NCBI RefSeq assembly: GCF_014652875.1
Contig: NZ_BMZQ01000001.1
Location: 1,364,001 to 1,428,000, forward strand
Source of the DNA: Tianweitania populi
GTDB lineage: Bacteria > Pseudomonadota > Alphaproteobacteria > Rhizobiales > Rhizobiaceae
Length of the DNA: 64,000 nucleotides
Direction: 5' to 3'
The translations under genes were made by a program, and so were the position numbers. Positions 36,549 through 44,131 of this stretch are shown here, piece after piece (position 1 is the stretch's first letter; the number at the start of each line of letters is the position of its first letter). The notes under the pieces were generated by a model that did not search any database, was not told the origin of the DNA, and saw only the letters and a list, made by a program, of their open reading frames with translations.

Positions 36549-37426
36549 GACGGTCGCGCTCCCATTCGGCGTTGCACGATGGCGCCGACGACATCGACTG
36601 CGGTAACCAGAAGCACGGCCACGAGGCTGCCGGCAACGAGGGCCGCGAACATGTCGATCGTCTGGCTGTAATAAGAGCCGGCGAGCAGCTTGGAACCGAT
36701 GCCGGCGACCGCACCCGTGGGCAATTCGCCGACGATGGCGCCAACGAGACTCGCCGCGATTGCCACCTTCATGGACGCAAACAGGAACGGCACGGAAGCC
36801 GGCAGTCGGAGCTTCCAGAAGGTCTGCGCTTTCGAGGCATGATAGGTGTGCATGAGATCGAGATTGATGATCTCGGGCGAGCGCAAGCCCTTCACCATGC
36901 CGACCGCGACGGGGAAGAAGGACAGATAGGTCGAGATCAGCGCCTTGGGCAGCAGGCCGGTGAGGTTCACCGCCGCCAGAACCACGATGATCATGGGCGC
37001 CAACGCCAGAATGGGGATTGTCTGCGACGCGATGATCCAGGGCATGAGGCTGCGATCGAGCGAGGTGAAATGCACGATGCCGACGGCGATCAGGATGCCC
37101 AGCACCGTGCCGATCACGAAGCCGAGCAGGGTCGAAGAAAGTGTCACGCCCGCATGATAGATCAGGCTGCGATTGCTGGTGATCTTCCGAAGAAACGTGT
37201 TCTCGAAGAAGTTGGTGGCGACCTGATGCGGCGCGGGCAGCGTCGGCTTGGGCTGCGTCATGGTCGCGATGAACAAGTCACCGCTGGAGCGCGTCACCCC
37301 TGCCCTTCGGTCGAGGTCGCGCTGGAACGGCGCATTCATGAAGTAAGTGCCGGCATACCAGATCGCAACGATCGCGATCAGCATGACCAGAACGGGGATG
37401 ATCCTGTTGCCGCGTGCCTCGCTCAT
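36545..37426 (-). CDS. ABC transporter permease (second subunit)
   Basis: 293-residue permease of the SsuC/TauC/ThiX group. N-terminal membrane helix followed by a periplasmic segment (about residues 30-75), then the usual 5-6 membrane segments and the coupling loop DLMHTYHASKAQTFWKLRLPAS that contacts the ATPase. It pairs with the overlapping downstream permease and the ATPase 12 nt upstream. Confidence 0.88.
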   Translation of the reverse strand: MSEARGNRIIPVLVMLIAIVAIWYAGTYFMNAPFQRDLDRRAGVTRSSGDLFIATMTQPKPTLPAPHQVATNFFENTFLRKITSNRSLIYHAGVTLSSTLLGFVIGTVLGILIAVGIVHFTSLDRSLMPWIIASQTIPILALAPMIIVVLAAVNLTGLLPKALISTYLSFFPVAVGMVKGLRSPEIINLDLMHTYHASKAQTFWKLRLPASVPFLFASMKVAIAASLVGAIVGELPTGAVAGIGSKLLAGSYYSQTIDMFAALVAGSLVAVLLVTAVDVVGAIVQRRMGARPS

Positions 37427-37438
37427 GGCTTTACGCGC

Positions 37439-38260
37439 CTAATCATCATAGGAATGGCCGGCGCGCAGACCGTCGCGGACGCGCGCGGCGATGGCGAGAA
37501 ATTCTGGCGTTTCGCGGATATCGAGCGGGCGCTCACGCGGCAGGGTGGACTCGATCACATCCGTCACGCGCCCCGGTCGCGGCGACATCACGACGATGCG
37601 CGTTGAGAGATAAACGGCTTCCGGTATGGAGTGGGTCACGAAGCAGATCGTCTTTTCCGTGCGCGCCCAAAGCTGCAACAGCTGCTCGTTGAGGTGATCG
37701 CGCACGATCTCGTCCAGCGCGCCGAAGGGTTCGTCCATCAGCAGAAGATCGGCATCGAACGACAAAGCGCGGGCGATGGAGGCGCGCTGCTGCATGCCGC
37801 CCGAGAGCTGCCACGGAAACTTCTTCTCGAAGCCGGTGAGGTTCACCAGCGCCAAAGTGCGGGCGATACGCTCGCGCTTTTCCGCATCCGAGAAGCCCAT
37901 GATCTCCAGGGGTAGCGCGACGTTCTTTTCGATCGTGCGCCAGGGATAAAGTGCCGCCGCCTGGAAGACATAGCCATAAGCACGCCGCTCGCGCGCTTCA
38001 CGCGGGCTCATGCCGTTGATGCTGATCGTGCCGTCGGTCGGCTGTTCGAGATCGGCGATGACACGCAAGAAGGTTGTCTTGCCGCAGCCCGACGGGCCGA
38101 TAAAGGAAACGAACTCGCCCTTGTTGATGGTAAGATTGACGTCCGAAAGCGCGCGCACCGGGCCGTCATTGGTCTGGAAGGTGAGCCCAAGCCCCGCCGC
38201 CGAAATGACGGAGGGCGCAGAGACGGTGGCGTGGCTGGGTTGGCTGGCCTGCATGTCCAT
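37439..38260 (-). CDS. ABC transporter ATP-binding protein (SsuB/TauB/ThiZ-like)
   Basis: 273-residue ATPase. Walker A GPSGCGKTT at about residues 55-63, signature LSGGMQQR, Walker B LLLMDEPFGALD, and the H-loop in FVTHSIPEA. Belongs to the nitrate/sulfonate/pyrimidine importer subclass. It starts 9 nt after the dihydropyrimidinase stop, placing the importer in the pyrimidine-degradation operon. ATGs at 38260 and 38254 are both possible. Confidence 0.9.
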   Translation of the reverse strand: MDMQASQPSHATVSAPSVISAAGLGLTFQTNDGPVRALSDVNLTINKGEFVSFIGPSGCGKTTFLRVIADLEQPTDGTISINGMSPREARERRAYGYVFQAAALYPWRTIEKNVALPLEIMGFSDAEKRERIARTLALVNLTGFEKKFPWQLSGGMQQRASIARALSFDADLLLMDEPFGALDEIVRDHLNEQLLQLWARTEKTICFVTHSIPEAVYLSTRIVVMSPRPGRVTDVIESTLPRERPLDIRETPEFLAIAARVRDGLRAGHSYDD

Positions 38261-38269
38261 GAAGGGTTG

Positions 38270-39721
38270 TCAAACTCCCGACACGGGAATGCCCGCGCGC
38301 TCGACCTTGCGCGGTGCTGTGATTTCCTTCCAGGTCGACAGCGCGCGGTTGACGGCGGCGAAAGGCTCGCGCGCCACGAACTCGCCATGACCGGGCTTGG
38401 CGTCGACCTTGTCTTCGGTGATCGCCAACTCGCCCCTCGTGAACACGAAGCGCGGCAGGCCGGTGACTTCGACACCTTCGAAGACGTTGTAATCGATCAC
38501 CGACTGCTGGTTGCCGGCCGAGATCGTCTTGGAGCGCTTCGGATCCCACACGATGATGTCGGCGTCCGACCCCTCAAGGATCGCGCCCTTCTTGGGATAC
38601 ATGTTGAGGATCTTGGCGATGTTGGTGGAGGTCACCGCCACGAACTCGTTCATGGTCAGCCGCCCGGTGACGACGCCGCGTGTCCACAGAACCGGGAGCC
38701 GGTCTTCCAAGCCGCCGGTGCCGTTCGGGATCTTGGTGAAATCGTTGAGGCCGGTGCGCTTCTGTTCGGTCGTGAAGGCGCAGTGATCGGTCGCGACGAC
38801 CTGCAGGGAGCCGGATTGCAGGCCGGCCCAGAGCGAATCCTGATGCTGCTTGTTGCGAAAGGGCGGGCTCATCACGCGCCGCGCGGCATGGTCCCAGTCT
38901 TTGTTGAAGTACTCGGTTTCGTCGAGCACGAGGTGCTGGATCAGCGGCTCGCCGAAAACGCGCATGCCCTTCTGGCGCGCGCGGCGAATGGCTTCGTGGC
39001 TCTGCTCGCAGGAGACATGCACGACATAGAGCGGCGAGTTGGCCATATCGGCGATCATGATCGCGCGGTTGGTCGCCTCGCCCTCGACTTCCGCCGGGCG
39101 TGAATAGGCATGGGCTTCCGGCCCGTTGTTGCCGGCGGCAAGCAGCTTCTGGCTGAGCGCCGCGACCACATCGCCATTTTCGGCGTGAACCAGCGGCAGC
39201 GCGCCGAGGTCGCTACAGCGCTGGAAGGACGAGAACATCTCGTCATCATCCACCATCAGCGACCCCTTATAGGCCATGAAGTGCTTGAACGTGTTGATGC
39301 CGCGATCGACCACTTGCGACATCTCGTTGAAGACCTGCTCGCCCCACCAGGTGATCGCCATGTGGAAGGTGTAGTCGGTCGCAGCTTTTACCGACTTGTT
39401 GTCCCACATCTTGATCGCATCAAGCAGCGACTGGCCGGGGTTGGGCAAGCAGAAATCCACCACCATCGTGGTACCGCCGGCAAGGGCGGCACGCGTGCCG
39501 CTTTCGAAATCATCGGCGGAATAGGTGCCCATGAACGGCATTTCGAGATGGGTGTGCGGATCGATCCCGCCGGGCATCACATAGCAGCCGGTCGCGTCGA
39601 AGCTCTCGTCGCCGGACAGGTTCTGGCCAATCTTGCTGATGACGCCGCCCTCGATCAGCACATCCGCCTTGTAGGTGCGGTCTGCGGTGACGATCGTGCC
39701 GTTCTTGATGACTTTGGACAT
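38270..39721 (-). CDS. Dihydropyrimidinase (D-hydantoinase family)
   Basis: Opens dihydrouracil or dihydrothymine to N-carbamoyl-beta-amino acid, second step of reductive pyrimidine catabolism. 483 residues from ATG 39721 (a longer start at 39751 lacks a ribosome-binding site). Binuclear zinc amidohydrolase: HxH in GGIDPHTHLEMPFMG, the carbamylated Lys in FKHFMAYKGSL, later HAENGDVV and HVSCEQSHEAI His ligands, and the ATDHCAF Asp region. Gene position between the transporter and the M20 hydrolase/aminotransferase supports pydB/hydA function rather than a hydantoin-only role. Confidence 0.93.
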   Translation of the reverse strand: MSKVIKNGTIVTADRTYKADVLIEGGVISKIGQNLSGDESFDATGCYVMPGGIDPHTHLEMPFMGTYSADDFESGTRAALAGGTTMVVDFCLPNPGQSLLDAIKMWDNKSVKAATDYTFHMAITWWGEQVFNEMSQVVDRGINTFKHFMAYKGSLMVDDDEMFSSFQRCSDLGALPLVHAENGDVVAALSQKLLAAGNNGPEAHAYSRPAEVEGEATNRAIMIADMANSPLYVVHVSCEQSHEAIRRARQKGMRVFGEPLIQHLVLDETEYFNKDWDHAARRVMSPPFRNKQHQDSLWAGLQSGSLQVVATDHCAFTTEQKRTGLNDFTKIPNGTGGLEDRLPVLWTRGVVTGRLTMNEFVAVTSTNIAKILNMYPKKGAILEGSDADIIVWDPKRSKTISAGNQQSVIDYNVFEGVEVTGLPRFVFTRGELAITEDKVDAKPGHGEFVAREPFAAVNRALSTWKEITAPRKVERAGIPVSGV

Positions 39722-39766
39722 GGAGTTCCCCGTGTTTTTATTGCCCGTCAAAGATGGTCGCTTTCG

Positions 39767-40189
39767 CTAGGTTGGAGCGAGGTTGGCTGGTGTGTGAGCG
39801 ACACCTTGGAAGACAGGTGAAAAGCGTCTGGTGACGGCGAGTTCGGATAGAAGCTGCTCCACGCAACCGTCGAACTCGTCTGAAATCTCGCCGGTTGTGA
39901 ACCGCAGGACACGATAGCCAGCGTTTCGCAGCCAGGCGTCGCGCGCGGCATCACGCCGAAGGCCGGAGGGCGTAAAATGATGCTCGCCATCGACTTCTAT
40001 GACCAGTCGATGCGCGTGGATGGCGAAGTCAACGGTGTAGGGACCGAGCGGAACCTGCTTGCGGGCATGGATGCCATACCATTGGCGGAACTGTTTTAGC
40101 TCTGCCCAGAGTTTCTTTTCGCCGTCGGTCATGGATCGGCGGAATTGCCGGGCGCGCTTGATGGCTTGGGTGGTTATCTCCGTGGGCAT
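39767..40189 (-). CDS. DUF559 endonuclease-like protein (Vsr-related fold)
   Basis: 140 residues from ATG 40189; the frame extends 17 codons further to 40240 but into the repeat. Core: IKRARQFRRSMTDGEKKLWAELK, then the metal-site segments LGPYTVDFAIHAHRLVIEVDG with D and E-x-D, as in Vsr/PD-(D/E)XK-type nucleases, followed by an aromatic-poor tail. DUF559 function is unknown. It sits inside the pyrimidine operon on the same strand, right beside three copies of a palindromic repeat. Confidence 0.8.
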   Translation of the reverse strand: MPTEITTQAIKRARQFRRSMTDGEKKLWAELKQFRQWYGIHARKQVPLGPYTVDFAIHAHRLVIEVDGEHHFTPSGLRRDAARDAWLRNAGYRVLRFTTGEISDEFDGCVEQLLSELAVTRRFSPVFQGVAHTPANLAPT

Positions 40190-40229
40190 CAGGATGCCTG
40201 CGCCTTGGTGGGAGAGGTGGTGCGCTTCA

Positions 40230-40273
40230 GGGACCCCCACCCCTTACCCCTCCCCTCAAGGGGGAGGGGGATT
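40230..40273 (-). repeat. Inverted, partial copy of the GC-rich palindromic repeat
   Basis: On the minus strand it reads CCCCCTCCCCCTTGAGGGGA and then GGGGTAAGGGGTGGGGG, matching the core of the two direct copies downstream but in opposite orientation. It lies just beyond the DUF559 start. Confidence 0.75.
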
Positions 40274-40311
40274 CTGGGGCCGAAGCGCCAGACGAATACA
40301 CTGTCGAGCTG

Positions 40312-40407
40312 AGCGCGACGGAGACGCTTCCCTCCCCCTTGAGGGGAGGGATAAAGGGTGGGGGTAGCCTCACGCCAAGCTCCAAACATCGTCAGCCGCC
40401 CTACCCC
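40312..40407 (+). repeat. GC-rich palindromic repeat, copy 1 (96 bp)
   Basis: Core CCCTCCCCCTTGAGGGGAGGG forms a strong stem around CTTGAG, followed by ATAAAGGGTGGGGGT and a tail GCCAAGCTCCAAACATCGTC. By eye about 92% identical to copy 2, which starts 165 bp further on. Short frames across it encode the well-known spurious TPTLYPSPQGGG-type peptide and are not genes. Confidence 0.85.
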
Positions 40408-40476
40408 CTGAGACGTTGGACGATGATCATGACCCATGTGGAGGTCGAACTGCCAGTCGAAGACGTTGCTCAGCGA

Positions 40477-40573
40477 AGCGCGACGGTGACGCCTCCCTCC
40501 CCCTTGAGGGGAGGGATAAAGGGTGGGGGTTCCTTCGCGCCAAGCTCCAAACATCATCAGCCGCCCCTACCCC
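40477..40573 (+). repeat. GC-rich palindromic repeat, copy 2 (97 bp)
   Basis: Same unit as copy 1 with seven substitutions and one added C. Its end runs into the last codons of the M20 hydrolase gene, whose TAG stop is at 40567-40569, so the repeat has shaped the 3' end of that gene. The 69 bp between the two direct copies shows no gene. Confidence 0.85.
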
Positions 40574-41817
40574 ACGATCTCCGCCGTTTCCAAAACGGCA
40601 TGAAACAGCACATCACAGCCCGCCCCTGCCCATTGCTTCGATATCTCCTCCGCCTCGTTGTGGCTCAAGCCATCCACGCAAGGGCAGAAGATCATTGCGG
40701 TTGGTGCGACGCGGTTGATCCAGCAGGCGTCGTGGCCAGCGCCTGAAACGATGTCGCGATGGGTGTAGCCGAGCCGGTCGGCGGCATCGCGCACGGCTTT
40801 GACGCAGGTTTCGTCGAAGGTGACCGGATCGAAATGGCCGACCTGCTCGACCTCGGCGGTGATTTCCAGCGCCTCGCAGATGGTCACGATGCCGTCACGG
40901 ATCCGGGCATCCATTTCGTCCAGCGTTTCCTTGTCGGGCGAGCGGATGTCGATCGTGAAGACGGTCTTGGCTGCGATGATGTTGCGGGAGTTCGGATAGA
41001 CTTCCATATGGCCGATCGCGCCGACCGCGTCCGGCTGGTAGTCCATGGCGATCTCATGCACGAGCTCGGTGATGCGGGCCATGCCGAGGCCGGCATTGCG
41101 GCGTTTGGGCATGGGGGTCGAGCCGGTATGCGCTTCCTTGCCGGTAAGCGTGACCTGCAGCCATTTCAGACCCTGGCCGTGGGTGACGACGCCGATGTCA
41201 AGGCCTTCGTCTTCGAGGATCGGGCCCTGCTCGATATGCAGCTCGAAGAACGCCTTCATCTTGCGCGCGCCGACCGGCTCCTCGCCCTTCCAGCCAATCC
41301 GCTCCAGCTCGTCGCCGAAGCGCTTGCCCTTGGCGTCGGTACGGTCATAGGCATAGTCCTGTTCCAGCACGCCAGCGAACACGCCGGACGCGAGCATTGC
41401 CGGGGCGAAACGGGCGCCCTCCTCGTTGGTCCAGTTGGTTATGACGATCGGGTGCCTGGTCTTGATGCCGAGATCATCAAGCGAGCGGATGACTTCGAGC
41501 CCGCCCAGCACACCTAGTACACCGTCGAACTTGCCGCCGGTGGGCTGCGTATCGAGATGGCTGCCGACATAGACCGGCAGGGCATCCGCATCCGTACCTT
41601 CGCGGCGGAAGAACATGGTGCCCATCTCGTCCACGCCCATGGAAAGGCCGGCAGCCTCGCACCACGACTGGAAGAGCTTGCGACCTTCCGCGTCTTCATC
41701 GGTCAACGTTTGGCGGTTGTTGCCGCCAGCGATGCCAGGGCCGATCCTGGCCATGTCCATCAGGCTGTCCCAAAGCCGGTCGGAATTGATGCGAAGGTTC
41801 TCGCCGGGCGCGGCCAT
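40567..41817 (-). CDS. M20-family amidohydrolase, probable beta-ureidopropionase (N-carbamoyl-beta-alanine amidohydrolase)
   Basis: 416-residue Zn-dependent hydrolase of the allantoate amidohydrolase/ureidopropionase/hydantoin-utilisation group. Metal-binding motifs: GSHLDTQPTGGKFDG, NWTNEEGARF, LHIEQGPILE and, near the C-terminus, SGAGHDACW with SHNEAEE. Together with dihydropyrimidinase it would release beta-alanine (or beta-aminoisobutyrate), CO2 and ammonia. ATG 41817 follows GGGGAG. An intercistronic hairpin separates it from the aminotransferase. Confidence 0.88.
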   Translation of the reverse strand: MAAPGENLRINSDRLWDSLMDMARIGPGIAGGNNRQTLTDEDAEGRKLFQSWCEAAGLSMGVDEMGTMFFRREGTDADALPVYVGSHLDTQPTGGKFDGVLGVLGGLEVIRSLDDLGIKTRHPIVITNWTNEEGARFAPAMLASGVFAGVLEQDYAYDRTDAKGKRFGDELERIGWKGEEPVGARKMKAFFELHIEQGPILEDEGLDIGVVTHGQGLKWLQVTLTGKEAHTGSTPMPKRRNAGLGMARITELVHEIAMDYQPDAVGAIGHMEVYPNSRNIIAAKTVFTIDIRSPDKETLDEMDARIRDGIVTICEALEITAEVEQVGHFDPVTFDETCVKAVRDAADRLGYTHRDIVSGAGHDACWINRVAPTAMIFCPCVDGLSHNEAEEISKQWAGAGCDVLFHAVLETAEIVG

Positions 41818-41851
41818 TCATTGCTCCCCAAAGCAACTTCGTTGCAGTCTC

Positions 41852-41886
41852 ATCGCTGCGGCGGCACGATGGTCCGCCGCAGCGAT
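41852..41886 (-). other. Intercistronic hairpin between aminotransferase and M20 hydrolase genes
   Basis: ATCGCTGCGGCGG (41852-41864) pairs perfectly with CCGCCGCAGCGAT (41874-41886), 9-nt loop, and a smaller stem GCAAC/GTTGC (41833-41845) follows on the minus strand. No T-run, so likely an mRNA processing or stability element rather than a terminator. Confidence 0.6.
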
Positions 41887-41894
41887 TGTCCCCT

Positions 41895-43220
41895 TTAGTC
41901 CACCGCCCGCAGCACCGCGCAGACATGGTCGATCAGCTCGTCGATCTGTACCTTCGAGATGATCAGCGGCGGCGACAGAGCGATGATGTCGCCGGTCGTA
42001 CGGATCAGCGCGCCGCGCTCGAAGGCCTTGATGAAGGCGGAGAAAGCCCGTTTCGTCGGCTCGCCGGCGATCGGCTCCAGCTCGATCGCGCCGACCAGGC
42101 CGATATTGCGGATGTCGATGACGTGCGGCTCGCCCTTCAGCGAATGCAGCGCTTCCTCCCAGTATGGAGCGAGCTCAGGCCCGCGTTCAAGAAGACCCTC
42201 TTCCTTGTAGGTCTCGAGCGTCGCGAGACCGGCCGCGCATGCAATCGGATTGCCGGAATAGGTGTAGCCGTGGGCGAACTCGATAAGATGCTCGGGGCCG
42301 CTCATGAAGGCGTCGTGGATCTCGCTGGTGACGAACACCGCGCCCATCGGAATGACGCCGTTGGTGACGCCCTTGGCGGTGATCATGATGTCCGGCTTCA
42401 CGCCGAAATAGTCGACCGCAAACGGCGTGCCGAGGCGGCCGAAGCCGGTGATGACCTCGTCGAAGATCAAGAGAATGCCGTGCTTGTCGCAGATGGCGCG
42501 CAGCTTCTCGAGATAGGTTTTTGGCGGAATGAGCACGCCGGTGGAGCCCGAAACCGGCTCAACGATCACGGCCGCGATGGTGGAGGCATCATGCAGCGTG
42601 ACGATGCGCTCCAGCTCGTCGGCGAGTTCAGCGCCATGCTCCGGCACGCCCTTGGTGAAGCCGTTCTTGGCCGGCAGATGCGTATGCGGCAGGTGGTCAA
42701 CGCCGGTCAGTAGCGTGCCGAACATCTTGCGGTTGCCGACGATGCCGCCAACCGAGATGCCGCCGAAGTTCACGCCGTGATAGCCGCGCTCGCGGCCGAT
42801 CAAACGGGTGCGCGAGCCCTGCCCTTTGACCCGCTGATAAGCCAGCGCGATTTTCAGCGCGGTCTCGACCGACTCGGAGCCGGAGTTGGTGAAGAACACA
42901 TGGTCCAGCCCATCCGGCGCCATATCGACAAGACGGTTGGCGAATTCGAAGGCGATGGGATGCCCCATCTGGAAGGCCGGAGCGTAGTCGAGCTCGGCAG
43001 CCTGATGCTGGATTGCCTCAGTGATCTTCGGCCGGCAGTGGCCGGCATTGACGCACCAAAGGCCTGCGGTGCCGTCCAGAACCTGGCGGCCATCGGCCGT
43101 CGTATAATACATGTCCTTGGCCGCCACGAGCATGCGCGGCGACTGCTTGAACTGCCGGTTGGATGTGAATGGCATCCAGAAAGCGGAAAGGTCGTTGGGT
43201 GCGTTAACCCGGTTCAGCAT
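41895..43220 (-). CDS. Class III omega-aminotransferase, probable beta-alanine:pyruvate transaminase
   Basis: 441-residue fold-type I PLP enzyme. Motifs: NSGSESVETALKIA, the YHGVNFGG substrate region, FDEVITGFGRLG with the PLP Asp, and the Schiff-base Lys in ITAKGVTNG. Beta-alanine:pyruvate aminotransferases of this type start with PFTSNRQFK-like sequence, as here. It would convert beta-alanine to malonate semialdehyde, finishing uracil use. Divergent from rutR; a RutR-like palindrome lies 78-95 bp upstream. Confidence 0.88.
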   Translation of the reverse strand: MLNRVNAPNDLSAFWMPFTSNRQFKQSPRMLVAAKDMYYTTADGRQVLDGTAGLWCVNAGHCRPKITEAIQHQAAELDYAPAFQMGHPIAFEFANRLVDMAPDGLDHVFFTNSGSESVETALKIALAYQRVKGQGSRTRLIGRERGYHGVNFGGISVGGIVGNRKMFGTLLTGVDHLPHTHLPAKNGFTKGVPEHGAELADELERIVTLHDASTIAAVIVEPVSGSTGVLIPPKTYLEKLRAICDKHGILLIFDEVITGFGRLGTPFAVDYFGVKPDIMITAKGVTNGVIPMGAVFVTSEIHDAFMSGPEHLIEFAHGYTYSGNPIACAAGLATLETYKEEGLLERGPELAPYWEEALHSLKGEPHVIDIRNIGLVGAIELEPIAGEPTKRAFSAFIKAFERGALIRTTGDIIALSPPLIISKVQIDELIDHVCAVLRAVD

Positions 43221-43297
43221 GCTTCAGTCTCCTTGCTCTCACCCCGTGCGCGCACCACGGCAATGGCTTGGGATTCCACACCATTTTCGCCGGCAAT

Positions 43298-43315
43298 TTT
43301 GACCGAACGGACAAA
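43298..43315. promoter_or_regulatory. Candidate RutR operator in the aminotransferase/rutR divergent region
   Basis: TTTGACCGAACGGACAAA is an 8-bp inverted repeat with one mismatch. E. coli RutR binds TTGACCA-NN-TGGTCAA, and this site keeps the TTGACC and GG-CAA arms. It would control both the catabolic operon and rutR. Confidence 0.65.
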
Positions 43316-43450
43316 GGTTAGCATTGCCGCAGGGGCGGTCAAGGGAATACTAATCGAGCCGGAACGGGGAGCGGGCGCGCCACTCCAGGCAATCAACTGG
43401 GCCAGACGATTGGTCCAGGGCTCAACGCTTAAGCAGATCGATGGAGCTTC

Positions 43451-44086
43451 GTGATCATTGTGGATGCAGTTGCTCCTCGAACGCGCATTCAGATCGAAAA
43501 GCGCGAGCTGATCCTCGAAGCCGCGCTCGATGTTTTCTCCCGCTTCGGCTTTCGAGGCGCGACCATCGACCGCATCGCCGAAACGGCCGGCATGTCGAAG
43601 CCGAACCTTCTTTATTATTTCCGTCGGAAGGACGACATTTATTCTGCCTTGATGCACCGGCTTCTCGACACCTGGCTGCAGCCGCTGCGCGAGCTGGACG
43701 ATATCGGCGATCCGATGACGGAACTACGCGGCTACATCCGCCGGAAGCTCGAAATGTCGCGCGATTATCCCAGGGAAAGTCGCCTTTTCGCCAACGAGAT
43801 TCTGGAAGGTGCGCCGCGCATCATGCCGCTCATCGCCGGCGAACTGAAGACGCTTGTGGATGAAAAGGTGCTGGTAATCCGCGGCTGGATGAAGGCCGGC
43901 AAGATCGCCCGCACCGACCCGCATCACCTTATCTTCTCGATCTGGGCTACCACGCAGCATTATGCCGATTTCGACGTCCAGGTGCGCGCGGTGCTCGGCC
44001 CCGACAAGGGCGCGGCCGGCCGCTACGAGGATGCGGCGCGATTTCTGGAGCAGTTGTTCATGGATGGGTTGCGGCCGAAGGACTGA
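43451..44086 (+). CDS. rutR: TetR-family regulator RutR homologue
   Basis: 211-residue TetR protein. N-terminal HTH EAALDVFSRFGFRGATIDRIAETAGMSKPNLLYYF is close to E. coli RutR in remembered sequence, and the ligand domain repeats its RLKLE-SRDYP-ESRLF and LIFSIWATTQHYADF stretches. E. coli RutR binds uracil/thymine and represses rut genes. GTG start with GGAG at 5 nt. Transcribed away from the aminotransferase operon, towards preA (convergent). It should release the two operators when pyrimidines are present. Confidence 0.9.
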   Translation: MIIVDAVAPRTRIQIEKRELILEAALDVFSRFGFRGATIDRIAETAGMSKPNLLYYFRRKDDIYSALMHRLLDTWLQPLRELDDIGDPMTELRGYIRRKLEMSRDYPRESRLFANEILEGAPRIMPLIAGELKTLVDEKVLVIRGWMKAGKIARTDPHHLIFSIWATTQHYADFDVQVRAVLGPDKGAAGRYEDAARFLEQLFMDGLRPKD

Positions 44087-44131
44087 TCTGCCTCCAGTTC
44101 AGAACCGGTCGGCGCGACGACCTTTGTACCC

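Noticed and set aside
40189-40557. 122-codon minus-strand frame with TPTLYPSPQGGG-like repeats
   Set aside because: It is the translated palindromic repeat, known as a spurious peptide in this group.
43403-43424. CTGGGCCA/TGGTCCAG inverted repeat near rutR as a second RutR site
   Set aside because: It lacks the TTGACC/GGTCAA arms; kept only as a chance symmetry.
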